Source: Biscogniauxia marginata (lineage: Eukaryota > Ascomycota > Sordariomycetes > Xylariales > Xylariaceae). Taken from it: a stretch of DNA of 64,000 bases. This document shows, one piece after another, positions 22,773-34,768 of this stretch. The DNA lies in assembly GCA_022695795.1 (NCBI GenBank), contig MU404126.1:162604-226603 (forward strand), given 5' to 3'. Numbering within the stretch: position 1 is the stretch's first letter; each line of letters starts with the position of its first letter. Position numbers and translations under genes: made by a program. The notes beneath the pieces are model-generated. The model saw only the letters and a program-made list of their open reading frames with translations, did no database searches and was not told where the DNA came from.

Positions 22773-24227
22773 ATGGCTGTTCCTGTGGTCTTCAAGCCCT
22801 TGTTGGGCTTTGTCCGTGCCGAACTTATAGTCAACTGTATTCTCGTTCTTCTCGTTTTGATAGTCGTGGCTCTGAGAGTTGTGGGACGTCTCAGCGGACC
22901 GGGCCTAGGTCGTGACGATGGATTCGTCATATTCGCAACTGTATGTCCGCAGTCCAATCTATCGTCAGGCTTGTTTACTAACTACTAGGTAGCCTCTCGG
23001 TGTAGCTATGTTAGTTTGCCAAGGCCTCAGTATGTTACGACGATATCTTCTTTTATACAAAATCGGAAGACGGACTTACGCATTTTTCTCCAGTGGCTCC
23101 AATAGGAAATGGTTATAGTCTGCCTGAGAACCCGGAACGTAAGTATTTCATGATGAAAGATAAAAGAGGTTTCAGGCAGTTCATTACGACTGTACTGGAT
23201 CTTCTGGGCAGGAGACCGAATATCACTAACTCTTTCTTTGGCTTAATAGTGGCGGCAAACATACCTTACATTCTCGAGGTGCGAGAACTACCAAAACGAT
23301 CGAACGATCTTGTTAGCATTATGATCTACTAACACTCCACCAGTTGACTTTCTGCATGCAGACCATTTATGTCACCCTACTCGCCTCAGTGAAAGCGAGT
23401 ATGCTATGCTTTTTTATTCGAGTTTTCGTCTCTCCTTTTATGCAGCGTGCATCCAAAATCACATTAGCCTTCATCGCGATGTGGTGGATATCCTATCTTT
23501 GCGCCTGCATTTTCCTCTGCACGCCGGTCTCAGCGCAGTGGACAGGCCTAGGCACGTGCGGCGCATACATCCCAATGATTCAGTCGTTGATTGCGACAAA
23601 TGCTGTTGGCGACCTGATTATCATGGCCTTGCCTATGCATAGCATATGGACGCTGCAAACACGAAGGACGGACAAGATTGGCATCACATCCTGTTTCGCC
23701 CTGGGTCTTGCGTATGATCACCATTCCCCTTTGTCCTCCCGGGTATCCTGCTGATGGTTTTATAAAGCTGTGTCGTTTGCGCCGTCTTCCGGTTGATATA
23801 TATCTCTACCGTCGACCTAAACAGTAATATCACGGGTACCATGCCTACTACGGTATTCCTTTTCATCCTCGAGCCCAACCTCGCTATCCTCTGCGTCAGC
23901 ATTCCCATGCTGCGACCATTTTGGATACGGTACAAGAAAACGAAGGGCGGGTCTAAACTCCAGGAATACACCGATGAGAGTACCGGCGGGTACAGAAATA
24001 AGAGCAATAACTCGGGGGCGGGGTCCAGAAATCGTGCACCACCTCGTGAGCCTGAACTCGAGACGACCTGGGAGATGGAAAATTATCAACCCTATATCCA
24101 AGGCAAACACGACGCTAGTGCGACCGCATACGCAGATGAGTCGAGTTCGGAGAAGAACCTCACCGCTTCAACGATGCCGAAGGACGCGATAGGGGTTGAA
24201 ACGAAATGGACGGTCACCGTCAGCTAA
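22773..24227 (+). CDS. Pth11-like/rhodopsin-fold seven-TM fungal membrane protein
   Basis: Six exons (22773-22940, 22993-23029, 23094-23138, 23250-23278, 23344-23711, 23768-24227) join in frame to 368 residues. TM1 is ELIVNCILVLLVLIVVALRV, followed by the family-typical GLGRDDGFVI segment (usually DDW). Short exons then encode PLGVAMLVCQGL and the loop, then LTFCMQTIYVTLLASVKASM and further helices up to FLFILEPNLAILCVSIPMLR. These match the fungal rhodopsin-like integral membrane family (PTH11-like, SAT4-type). The C-terminal tail is hydrophilic and Ser/Thr-rich. In the family most members are orphan receptors; Pth11 senses surface cues in Magnaporthe. All introns are 52-111 bases with GT..AG ends, so the gene appears intact despite its decayed surroundings. 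Confidence 0.82.
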
Positions 24228-25812
24228 GGGAGCAGGTTCGGATCTGAATGTTGATTTGACGACAGGCTACGTCAAAATATGTTTTATAACCTCGATAGCA
24301 TTTCATTTTAAAAGATCGGACTCAATATCGAGATGGGAAAGGGGAAGGAAAAGGACCGGACTGCATTGTATTCGCTTTGGAATAGTCCTATTTGACTATG
24401 AATCTGTTTTATTATTTACACGTACATAGTATGCTGCGGCTCCTCGCGTCGATCTTTCACCTCAAAATTAGATATCCAATGTGATTTAGTTTCGCTCATA
24501 TTGTAGTACAGTCCTTAGCTGCTCCGTTTATGAAAGCCGTGAATCATTACGTTATTTGTACGTTCCATGAAATTCGTTGCAACGTATTCTGTACCTACAG
24601 GAGCAGCAAAATCGAAGGTACAGTTCATCAGCCCCCTTAAAAGCCTTTTGTTATCTATACGTTTACTCTTCATACTATACTAAATCGTATCTAGATGTTT
24701 TCTACTAGCCCGTAGAATGGACGTTGCCAAGCTTCTATTATCATCGCTTCATACGTTTGAACATCCGAGGCTAAACACCTCAAGACTACACGTGGATCAA
24801 CAATTATATCGCCCTAGTGCAATCTTATCTTCTAAGGTCCATTGGAAATTCAATATTGTGATATATCATTGTCAGCCGCATCGCATCCATGTTGTTTGTA
24901 GCAGTTGACGATCTTCAGTATGCATCTGACTGCGAGTCGCCTCTTCAGGAAACTTAAATGTTGTAGGATATACGGTGAAGAACATTCTAAGAACCAAATC
25001 AAATGCTCGAATTCTCTCTTATCAGAAATCCTGCACTACATCCTAGATCCCTAATACTAGCGGTTTCTCACCGCAGCCCCTATGTTAAAAATGAGGCGCT
25101 TTCGAAGTTTTAGCCCGTTGGGCCCGCAGGGGTGGTATTGGATAGGACCCCGGCTATGAGACAACGACCAAATTTGGCTAAACCGCCGAAGGGCCACGTG
25201 GGATGGGACCGGTCCGGGATCGTTAACACATTAAAAGAAATCGATGAATTTCATAGTGAGGCAATCGGTTCCTCAAGAGTGATATGCCCGGGGGAACAAG
25301 CCATCTATTCACTCTCCAGTACCTGGTCTATACACTTCCTCGACTTCATTGCTCATTACCTAGCTATTTTCAATCATAGATTCTGGAGACACATCAACAC
25401 TAACGGCGGGACTCAAATTAGCATTACTATATGATCGAGCGGGGTTACCTCACTAGGAAACTTTTGATCCTCGGCTTTGCATCTCCAGTAATTGTTCTCG
25501 ATGGATCAAGGAAATCAGACACCGCCAAGTTGTTTATAGACGTACTATCGGAGAGGAAGTGCCGTAAATAGTGGATAACCCTCATAGCCCCTATCCCCCC
25601 TATCTAGGTATTGACTCTGGTGTGGACCGGGTCTAGTGATCGTTATACGGCTATTCCCGACTTGAGATGTCTTAGTGTTATCGGCGTTTTCTCCGCTCGC
25701 ACGGCTTACCGCTACCAACTACCACCAGTATTTTAAGTATAAGTAAGCGAGCTGACAAGAGCATACGGAAGGGTAGTCAACTTCACGGCAATTTAGTTGA
25801 AACAAAGCAAAA
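24228..25812. other. Spacer
   Basis: No gene is supported. An open stretch of about 100 codons on the plus strand at 25,132-25,434 resembles no family I know. The last 100 bases are the reductase promoter. Confidence 0.45.
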
Positions 25813-26880
25813 ATGGCCTCCTCTGCACCCTACACCACGAAGCAATGGATCCTTGCTTCCAAGCCGACCGGCGCGCCTGTTCTCTCAGGGCCCGATGCGA
25901 CGTTCAAGTTGCAGACCGTCACGCTGCCACAGCTTAAGGATGGCCAGCTTCTGTGCAAGGTCCGATATTTCTCTAACGACACCGGCCTTCGCAACTTCAT
26001 CCAGAGCACGGTAGCCCCCGAGCGCTTCTATGTGCCCCCCGTCCCCGTGGGCTCGCCCATGAGATCCGGCATCATCGCCGAGGTTATCGAATCTGCCTCG
26101 CCGAGCTACAAGACCGGAGACTTGGTCATGGACTTCCACCTGGGCACATGGAGCGAGCTTGTCGTCCTCGAAGCGGCCACCTCTCAGAGACTAGCCCCGT
26201 TGCCCAAGGACCTATCGCTCACGCACTACCTGGGCGCCTTTGGCGCTTCCGGGCTGGCGGCCTATACTGGTTTATATTTCGCCGGGGGCGCCAAGCCCGG
26301 CGACACAGTCGTCATATCGGCCGCTGCAGGTGCGACAGGATCCATGGCTATCCAGATCGCGGTCCAGCTGCTAGGCGCCAAACGCGTGGTTGGCATCGCC
26401 GGCTCCGACGAGAAGTGCGCTTGGGTGCGCGAGCGGCTCGGCGCGCACGCGTGCGTCAACTACAAGAGCCCGACCTTCGTCGAGGACCTGAAGGCGGCCA
26501 CGCCCGAGGAGGTGGACGTGTATTTCGACAACGTCGGCGGGCACGTGCTCGACGCCATGTTGACGCGCGTCAAGAAGAACGGCACGATCGCGGTATGCGG
26601 CGCGGTGAGCGGCTACAACACTGAGGAGCCGATGGCGCTGCGCAACTGGTTCGAGCTCATCTCCATGCGGATTACCATCAGGGGCTTCATCATGCTGGAT
26701 TACATGGACAAGGCACCTGGGATCCTTCAGGAGTTGATCGGGGCTGTGGCGGACGGCAGAATCAAGTTACACGACGCCGAGACGACGGTGGAGGGCCGCA
26801 TTGAGGAGCAGCCCGAGATATGGACGAGGCTGTTCAGTGGATTTAACCAGGGGAAGCTTATTACTAAACTGATCGTATAG
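25813..26880 (+). CDS. NAD(P)H-dependent MDR oxidoreductase (leukotriene B4 dehydrogenase/alkenal reductase-like)
   Basis: This single exon of 355 residues is complete. It follows the zinc-free medium-chain reductase pattern of alkenal and 2-alkenal reductases. The N-terminal segment KQWILASKPTGAP and the RNFIQ region precede MRSGIIAEVIES. The Rossmann region contains GAFGASGLAAYTGLYFAGGA, the motif SAAAGATGS, then VVGIAGSDEKCAWVRERLGA, DVYFDNVGG and GTIAVCGAVSGYN. A likely role is NADPH-dependent reduction of alpha,beta-unsaturated carbonyls in the cytosol; the substrate cannot be told. Third codon positions are strongly G/C-rich, unlike the A+T-richer relics around it, so it seems functional. 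Confidence 0.9.
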   Translation: MASSAPYTTKQWILASKPTGAPVLSGPDATFKLQTVTLPQLKDGQLLCKVRYFSNDTGLRNFIQSTVAPERFYVPPVPVGSPMRSGIIAEVIESASPSYKTGDLVMDFHLGTWSELVVLEAATSQRLAPLPKDLSLTHYLGAFGASGLAAYTGLYFAGGAKPGDTVVISAAAGATGSMAIQIAVQLLGAKRVVGIAGSDEKCAWVRERLGAHACVNYKSPTFVEDLKAATPEEVDVYFDNVGGHVLDAMLTRVKKNGTIAVCGAVSGYNTEEPMALRNWFELISMRITIRGFIMLDYMDKAPGILQELIGAVADGRIKLHDAETTVEGRIEEQPEIWTRLFSGFNQGKLITKLIV

Positions 26881-27576
26881 ATAGTGAGCCATCTTCTAAG
26901 GTATAAGGATTGCGTTCACGTACAAGGACTTCAGCCTAGTTGATTTTGTAAGGTTGGTGCATCTCGTATAAACGAAATGGAGATGTGTGAGCAGTATGGT
27001 GCGGACTACACCAGGGACTGCCGAAAGGAGGCTTAAGGAGGGAGGATCTGCTATTAAAGATAATTAATGTTACTTCGTACAACAATGTTTAGCAGTCATG
27101 CTTAAATTATAATGAAGTTTGACAGACGCAGCCTTCGTATTAACCTGCATCTGTTCCTATGGGCACCTCCTACTCCTGTCAAGGTTATGGCCAGATGTTG
27201 TTTTTTCCTCACGCCCCCTTTTTCTCTTTTATTTTCTTTAAAGCAATGCAACCGTTGATCCAACTAATCTTGATAGATTGTAAGTATCATACTCTTGGCC
27301 CTTGATAAGGTGTCAACGCAGATAACTATTCTAAATAATTTCCTAGTCCCGGATAATATCCTTTGCTTAACGATGGACGTGCGCGTTCTCCTGTGAAACT
27401 TCATAGCCACATCGATATAGAATATCAACATATATTTAGATTAATCATCAACCCGTAGTTTAATCAACGCTGAAGCTCATCCTTTAGAAAATACTCATAT
27501 TCCGTATATTATAGGCGTTTCTGATGATGCCAGGGTGGAAAATTCCATCTCCTTGAAGGCCAGTCGAGTAGTTCAC
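26881..27576. other. Convergent intergenic region
   Basis: No gene is seen. It lies between the MDR reductase stop and the hydrophobin stop, and is A+T-rich towards the right. Confidence 0.5.
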
Positions 27577-28001
27577 TCACATGGTCGTTGGTATACTACA
27601 CAGAATACCGGTATTTCCCTGTTCATGGCGTCCATGGTTAACACGATGATTTTTTCCATTTAAATTTTTTTTGGGAAGGCCTACAGCAGTGCGTCCGCAA
27701 CAGCGGTCAAGTTTACTTTCTGCAGCGCAAACCGCCTCGAAATCAGTTTCGCTATTCACTTCGGAGGAAGCTGTAAAGTTTGGCATTACCATCGCTACTT
27801 CATCATTTCTCTCAAGAAGCACTTACGAGCGGTGCAATCAAAGGCCAGTGCGCCTTCGGGAGTTTCGCTGGAGCAGCATAAAGCCACTTTGTTTATGCAG
27901 GGCTCGTAATAGGGAGTGTCGCCCTGCCGGCTGTCCAGGGCAGTTGGGATTGATAAGGCAACACCAGAAAAGAAAGCCACATAAGTAACACTAAGCTTCA
28001 T
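27577..28001 (-). CDS. Class II hydrophobin
   Basis: Three exons (28001-27827, 27770-27685, 27618-27577) join in frame to 100 residues. A signal peptide (MKLSVTYVAFFSGVALSIPT) precedes the mature part. The eight hydrophobin cysteines are present in the order C, CC, C, C, CC, C. Spacings in the second half are classical for class II (16, 8 and 10 residues between cysteines); the first two (6 and 12) are off the usual 9 and 11. The second intron (27684-27619) is needed: without it 32 extra residues would separate CC from the last cysteine. Hydrophobins are secreted and self-assemble at air-water interfaces, coating aerial hyphae and spores and aiding attachment. The conserved FEAVCAAESKLDRCC segment supports the call. 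Confidence 0.85.
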
Positions 28002-28751
28002 CGTAGTTACAGTAAAGAGGACTAGGGGGGTTAAGACAGGATAAAAGATGGGCTAAGAGGCAGAGTTGTCACATAGTAGGACGGACAGACTGCCCAACTA
28101 TTTATGTGCATCTTTCGACCCATTTCACTCTCCCAGCTCAGTGGAACGTCACTAAACTTGTTAATATTACGTTTTGAACGATATCATTGCAACCATTTGG
28201 CATGACCCCTACTCTATGGGAAGGGATCGTCAAAAACAACATTCATCCCCTTGTTTTATATAGTCATGGGACAGCACAGGGAACCTGGAGAACGTTGCAT
28301 TTCCCCGCATTAGCACTGACGTGGGTACACATGAAGCCGGGCTCGAGTTATCTTGATGTTCTGATATCATGGATATCATAGGAACCGCGTTGTAAAGCTC
28401 GATGATAGTGAATATGTACCTTAATTTCGATCTTAAGACGAGCTTTCCTGACCATTTAAATCCTTATAAACTCGAAAGGTAAGAAAAGACGTGAGGATTA
28501 CATTTGACGTTCCATGTACAAGGTCGTAACTAGCTATCCACACACGACGTACTATGAGCAGCCATAGCCATTCAGACATAGGCTTGACGCGATAGCGATA
28601 TAAACTTCCATCTTCATGGGATCCAGCTGGAGAGGTTTGTTCTAGTTAGTAGTGTAAGACACCACAGATATTTGAAGGCCCTCTAAAAGCAAATGCGAAC
28701 CATTCATCATTACTAGACAACTCATTGGTGAGTTCGTGAGTTGATTATTCA
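28002..28751. other. Spacer
   Basis: No gene is supported; it is the hydrophobin promoter plus the 3' side of the J-domain gene. A TATTTATGTG element lies near 28,100. Confidence 0.45.
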
Positions 28752-29655
28752 CTAACGAGAACCTCCCTTTCTCACAGTTCTCATACATCGCTTGCATGCA
28801 ACCATTGAACAGTCCTTGCACCGATACACAAATTGAGACATCATGCGACAACAACACTGGCAAGTCAATGGCTCACGGACCTTATCCCACGACCCACGGT
28901 GTTCACAGCTAGATCCAGGTAGATTTCGAAAGATCCGAGAGGCCTTCGAGCGACTGGATGATGATTCAGATGGCCCTTTCTCCATTTTCTCTCGGGATCG
29001 CTCTTGCTGGTTCTCCCAGGCTTTCTTCTCGTTCTCTTTCCGACGTCTTTCTGCCTCTTCTCTCTCACGTGCTCTTCTCTCGTTGGCTTCCTTCTGTTTC
29101 TCTCGCATGTCTTCTCGCATCTTCCCTAGATCTTCAGAATGGTGTCGCGCTTCGTCGCGCCACTCCTTCGCAGCCCTCCCAAGATCTTCCGCACGTTGAC
29201 GCCGGGTTTCGCCTGGCATACGAGCATCGCCGAATCCGAAAGCTCTCGGGTCTCCTCTATAGCCATTCATGAACATCCAAAACCACCCGGTGTTCTCGTC
29301 ATCTGCACTGCCAGTCTTGGATTGGGCATTGTCGTCCGTGCTCTGGGGCTTAAATCGGGTTGACTTGCGCTCAATATCGTATAGCCTGCGCTTTTTCGGA
29401 TCTAGTAATGTTTCCTTGGCTGCTTGGACCTAAAATTAAGATATTGTTAAATGTGCATACTACCATACTAGCATTTTATTGCCAACTTACCAGTTGGAAT
29501 CGAGCTGTGGCTGTAGGATCGTCCCGATTCTTGTCAGGATGTGTCAAGAGGGACATTCGTTTGTAGCTCTTCTTGATCTCATCTTCGTCGGCTGTATCTG
29601 GCTCTTTAATGCCCAGAATAGCATAGAAGTCTCGGGTGTTCTGACTAGAGCCCAT
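28752..29655 (-). CDS. J-domain protein with C-terminal Cys-rich zinc-binding motif
   Basis: Two exons (29655-29491 and 29429-28752) encode 280 residues. The J domain has HPD at residues 39-41 (LLTHPDKNRDDPTAT) and ends with ETLLDPKKRRLYD. A glycine-poor linker with GWFWMFMNGYRG follows. A long charged coiled coil (roughly residues 130-200; Glu, Arg, Lys and Met heptads such as LGKMREDMREKQKEANERRA) precedes a C-terminal CQCCCRMM...CKDCSMVACKRC module that could bind one or two zinc ions. It is likely an Hsp70 co-chaperone; the zinc module may select substrate or partner. I do not recognise a named orthologue. Splice sites are canonical and the start gives a standard J-domain N-terminus. Confidence 0.88.
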
Positions 29656-30337
29656 CGTAATGCCAGTGGTATAGTTTAGGACGGCTGAGGCAGTGTCACG
29701 GACCGCAATAGGTTCGAAGTGCGAGGCCTCGGGTAATCCCTATATTACCACGAGTTAAAAGAATTGCATGCGGAAAGAAGGTTTCTCATACGACCAAGAA
29801 AACCTATGGGTGCTCTACGTACAGACCCTGTGCCTAGCAACCATTCACTACAGTAACAGTGAAGCTAGGAGCTGTGACGACCCGGAAAGAAACTACGATA
29901 ATCGATGAAAATGTGATAGCATGGTAGCTGACTGGAGCATATTGCGAGTTTTGTATTCTAACTAGTCTTCCGTTTGTAGTTGATGAATGGTTGGTTCGGG
30001 TGTTCGCATAGATAGGTAGGTACCTAAGATATTCGTTTCGTAAAGTAATAGGTCACACACAAAGCATGTCTGACATTAACAAATGGAACACTGTACTATG
30101 ATGTCTTCTTCGAGACAAACCGAGTGAATTTTCCCAGTGTTCCCTTTAAACTTCATAGCCTCAGCCTCCTTGAATCCAATCTATATAACCGCACTCCTTG
30201 TACTGTCGTGAGACAAGGGGACTATTCAGATATAAAACAACCCTTCATCTATCCGCATAACAATCATAGTATTGCTTATCAAAAGACCTGAATCAATACA
30301 GTGCATTAATTGAGGTTACAATAGGGTTTTGACCCAA
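29656..30337. other. Spacer
   Basis: No gene seen. A TAGGTAGGTACCTA motif lies near 30,014-30,027. Confidence 0.5.
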
Positions 30338-31457
30338 TTAGAGAAATGGCTTCACCTGCTCTTCTGTCCAATCCCAAAACTTCAGCACTGTTCCGTTACC
30401 ACCCTCCTCCTCGGACTTCGTCGCATCCAGCAAATCTTTTCGAATTGGCATGATCCTTCCAAATGGTACAACTAAAACAAACAATCAGTATAACGCCACG
30501 GTCGGCTGTATCCGTGATCACATACCCCAGCTCCCAGTTTTATCAAGGGTGATCTCGGGTGATAGACCAGCATATAATTCTGTATAAGCACCATTAATAG
30601 AGGGATAAGTAACTATCTTGCAAAACAAACGGAGCCCGAGTCCTGCGTTTCGATATAGTTCTGATGACAGGTTCCCTGGATTTAGGGGGATGCTGATAAT
30701 ACCGTCGGCTTTGTGACGCTTCGCGTATTCGACCCCATGCATCCAGTTCCCAGTCTTGCTGATGCTGTACTTGTAGAGATATGGCTTCTCTATGTGATAG
30801 TCCAAGTTGTCCATATGGATACCAACAGATTTCTCGCCGGATACCTCCGCCCCAGACGAAGAAACCCAAACTACACGAACCGAACCTGGAGTCGACTTCT
30901 CCGCCTGGGCGGTAGTAATCAGAACGGGCGTGAGGAGCTGCGTAAACATAAATGTGCCCAAGCAATTGATTCCGAGGTGGTGTTCGTAGCCCTGTGCAGT
31001 CTTAGGTATACCGGGTGTCGCGGTTTGAACACCAGCATTGTTGAACAGCACATGGAGCTTCGACTCCATGGACAGAAACTTCTCGACGGACGGCTTGATT
31101 GTAGACAAATCGTTCAGGTCCAGAAACAGGAATCGCAAAACACTTTTCGATGTAGGATGCGCCATCTTGATATCTTCGATCGCCTGATTGGCCTTGTCCT
31201 CTGAACGGGCCACGACATATACCGTGGCGTTCTTAGAGTAGAGTAGTTGAGCCAGCTCCTTTCCAACGCCAGTATTTGCCCCGGTAACGATATATACCTA
31301 CAGAGGAAGTGTGTCAGGCACTTAGCATAGATGTAGGGATCATAACTGCATTATAGAGTTGGCTTACCTTCCCCTCGAGGTTTGGCAAGTTTTCCTCTGT
31401 GAAGGTCGGCTTTGGAGGGAAGGCCTGTGAGACCATGCTAGAGAAATGAGCACCCAT
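30338..31457 (-). CDS. Short-chain dehydrogenase (retinol dehydrogenase/WWOX-like, Bli-4-type)
   Basis: Three exons (31457-31368, 31297-30526, 30471-30338) give 331 residues. The cofactor motif TGANTGVG lies at residues 35-42, followed by the NNAG strand (VLFNNAGVQ), catalytic Ser in VVWVSSSGAE, and YSISKTGNW with the Tyr/Lys pair. The C-terminal exon ends FWDWTEEQVKPFL, typical of this fungal subgroup. It should be an NAD(P)-dependent alcohol or carbonyl oxidoreductase. Substrate is unknown. The first exon encodes a short leader with ENLPNLEGK that joins the beta strand VYIVTGA exactly at the first intron. No disabling change is seen. Confidence 0.9.
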
Positions 31458-32720
31458 TGTGTAAGGATTTAGTAGTATTATGGTTTGGCTTTGTATATAC
31501 CAAATATGCTAGAATGGACGGAAGATGAGAGGTAGATATACAGCTAGTTCTAAAGATCTCAATAAATGTTGAAACCAATTAGTTTTGCCAACCCCCTTCC
31601 CCCGTTATCTCCCCATATTATATCCGAACGGCCACATGCTGTGCCGCTATGTGGTATATATAAAGCGATGCATTGGATCGTCAATTAATTTAACTAACCA
31701 ATTATCGTGTCGCTTTTCCGAACAGACGAATACGATACTTAGTGTTACGAATGGACCAATCACATTCAACTAAGCCAAAGCAAGCTCTCTCATATCCCAA
31801 TCTATTTTTGTTACATAAATGAATGCCCAATTTCTGTTTAAGTAGTTATTGGTATGTGAGATGGGTCGTTGTCCTCTCTGGATTCGCAGCTGAGGGTTCG
31901 GTTTTTAGAAGGGCTTAGGTTTTTGTCCCTTAGGTAGTCAGCCAAATTTGCTAGTTGCTGTCTGAAAACAGGTGTTGATGATAAAACGCTTTACCTGGAG
32001 ATTAATGAAATTTCGATTTAAGGGGGATGTAGATATTGTAACTCGTCAAGAAAGCGAAAGGTGCCATAAAAATACCTTTACCAAGCCAATGGCCTAACCT
32101 TTATTGGCTCTGTGCCGCATCCTCCCAAGCTACTTGCGATCTACCCTGGCGGCAATGCCTAAGGGCTTAATGGCAAGGATTAGGGGTATTGTACATACAA
32201 AAAAGGGGGAGGGGGTCTCTTGACGCATAAAGCAATTAGGCTCCAGTTGCTGTTCAATATATGGGTTATCCTGTCAGACTGCCGTTCTTTTTGGTTTCGA
32301 TAACTTCCCATCAGAGCATCCATCAGCTATGACATACAGAAATTCAAAGGCAGGCTGTGGAGGGCTGTAGAGGATCTCTTATGTCAGGCGATACACTGGC
32401 TCTGTCACTTTAGGGGTACTCTAGTCGTCCTATGAGCCATCGCAGCGCATTAGGCACGGGTAGACTTGTACTTTAAGTAGATAGCTCCCGTCCTCCGTAA
32501 ATGGAAGAAATGATAGGGCGCATAGTCATCGAAACAAATTTACGGAATATTTTACTATCGTAATTTAAAGAGCAGCCACGAAGTATTAGTTAGCTAAACT
32601 CGTGATTTGGTCTGATACTCCCTCCATATACCAAAACCCTGACAAACTAGATCACCATGCCCATCGATATGGAGTGTTTTATGTAGCTGAGTTCAGCCCA
32701 GTTAGGTTGAAGATATCCAG
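31458..32720. other. Spacer
   Basis: No gene is supported. Probable SDR promoter on the left and 3' UTR of the cytochrome b5 reductase on the right. Confidence 0.5.
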
Positions 32721-34162
32721 CTAGAAAACGAAAATTTGGTCGCTCATCCTGGACATCAAGCCCGGCTTTTCGAAGCCTAACTCGACTAACGAATTCTTCG
32801 CTGCGGTCACCATTCCTGGTGGGCCACATACCATGACTTTGGAATCGGTATCTGGGGGAGGGAACATTTCTTCCATGACCTCTTTCGTCACGCGTCCAGT
32901 TCCGTAGGCCCAATCTTCCGGTGGGGTTTCCAGTAGGTAATGAAGCCTCAGGTTCTTTGGGTACCACCTAGCGAACGCCTCAAGCTCTTTCCGCAACACT
33001 ATATCTCCCTCACTCCTGTTTGCGTAGATAAGACTAACTTGGGTAGTGTCCCTATCATCCTCGCAGATGGCTCGAATGATCTGGTACATTGGCGTTATCC
33101 CGGTGCCACCAGCTAGCATGCCGACTCTCTTGCAAAGACCCCTTCGGTACCGCATAGCTCCCTTTGGACCCCGGAATAGCACCTCATCCCCTACCTGCAG
33201 GTTTTGCAGGTAGCGACCTGTAAGAAGACCATTTGGATAGCACCTGATAACCAATTCCAGCACGCCGAAGTCGGCATTGTTGGAGACTGGTGTATAAGAT
33301 CTTGCCACAGACTTTCCATCAATTTCAGCCATGATGGCAACATGTTGACCAATTGGTAGGCCAAGAACAGTCTGTTTGGTAGGCAGTTCGAAGCCGAAGC
33401 GGTAAACATCTGGCGCGACGAGTTGCTTTTTCACCAGAGGTAAGGTCTGGTACGCTGATGGATGCAGCCATCCACCCTCACGAAGAAGGTCCTGCGTGGC
33501 AATCTTCCGTAATTTTTGGTGAGGGGGGAAAGTTTTATAGCTATTTTTAGGCTCTATTATGTTCAGAAAAGCTGGAAAAGCTCTTGCTAGACTGCCGGCG
33601 ACCCCCAATAATACGGAGGTAACAAGAAACCCTCTCAACAATCCGTACTCCCCAGTCGGAGAGTCGTTATTTCTTAAGGGCAGCGACTCCGGAATGATAA
33701 AGACATCAGGGAAAGCAGTAAGGACACCGCTACAGAGTCCCACAGCACCCAAAGTGACAGTTGCTGCGCCAATGACTTTTGATGGTGTTGAACTCTTTTC
33801 GATATTTGACTTAGCTTCGATTTGGAGCTTGACTGGTTTTGGTGTTGGGATTTGGTTGTGCCCCTTGATCTTTCCGACCCGGAGGTTGGTCAGGATATCA
33901 AAGGCATCTGTAGAATGGCCAACATAGTCGAATGGTTCTGTGGCATCTTTGCCGGCGGTAACGACCAGCAACTCTGCACCACCCGGATGGTCATTGATGT
34001 ATTTTGTTACATCAAAAACTTCACCCAGTCGGTTAGCAACCTCTCGCTCGCTCTTATATATCTCAGGGCTTTACCTTCACCGCGAATCACCATCCACGCA
34101 TCCGTAGTCTCTTTATGGGCCGCAACCTCCTTCATTGTGAACTCGAGGCCATCAGATGCCAT
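32721..34162 (-). CDS. Cytochrome b5 - NADH-cytochrome b5 reductase fusion
   Basis: Two exons (34162-34075 and 34018-32721) encode 461 residues; starting at an upstream ATG (34,231) would add 23. The N-terminal cytochrome b5 domain has KEVAAHKETTDAWMVI, the first heme ligand in HPGGAE and the second in the VGHSTDA segment. The linker has two hydrophobic stretches (IGAATVTLGAVGLCSGVLTA and LRGFLVTSVLLGVAGSLARA) that should anchor the protein in a membrane. The reductase part carries the FAD motif RSYTPVSNN, the GRYLQNLQVGDEV segment, the NADH motif GGTGITPMYQ and CGPPGM near the end. It should pass electrons from NADH through FAD to its own heme, and to a partner. It is divergently paired with the P450 gene, the obvious candidate acceptor. 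The intron is short and ends with an unusual but in-frame GAAG acceptor. Confidence 0.88.
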
Positions 34163-34768
34163 TTTATCTACAGCTCTAGCGATTTGTTCTCCAGATAATG
34201 AAAGGCTGTAGAGAACGAGAACCTGTGACATATTATATGCGGTAGAGGGCTCGTCGGTTATCCATATCAAAACGCCACTTTCCTCTCGTGTCCAAGGAGA
34301 TGTCGGCAATTCTGGGAAAGCCCGAGGCCCGAGGTGGCAGCATCGGTCTGAAAGTATCGAAGTCAAGTTCCACCAAGTTTGAAGCATCCATAGGGCTCAG
34401 TAAGCCATCACATGTGTCTGATCCCTAGTCAACCTTGGAGATCTGGCAGGCTGCAGAGCGGATGTCATATGCCGATCTACGTAGCAGCCATCTGATGTCA
34501 ATAGGACGACCTGCATAGACGATCACTCCATATTAATATATCTATATTAGGGGGCTTTAATCCCGTTCCAAGTCCTGTGAGATTCCCGAATCTTTACCTG
34601 AGTCGTAACTCGAGGCGAACAGCCATCAACCAACCTCGGCAAACGTAAGTTTTACGCAGGCTCTGACACACTAATAAATACAACGAGAATCTCACTCTGT
34701 GGTCTGGTTGAGATATGTAGACCAGAACAAAGCATGCCTTTTCAGATAATTAATCCTAATTAGTCACA
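34163..34768. promoter_or_regulatory. Bidirectional promoter between b5-b5 reductase and P450 genes
   Basis: About 0.6 kb separates the two divergent starts and holds no other gene. A T/A-rich TATTAATATATCTATATTAG stretch lies near 34,531-34,552. Shared control of the two genes is inferred from layout only. Confidence 0.5.

Noticed and set aside
25132..25434. 100-codon open frame on the plus strand
   Set aside because: No recognisable family, no splice signals, and unremarkable composition; open frames of this length occur by chance in balanced DNA.
26148..26624. Plus-strand 158-codon frame inside the MDR reductase
   Set aside because: Arg-rich shadow of a G/C-rich exon.
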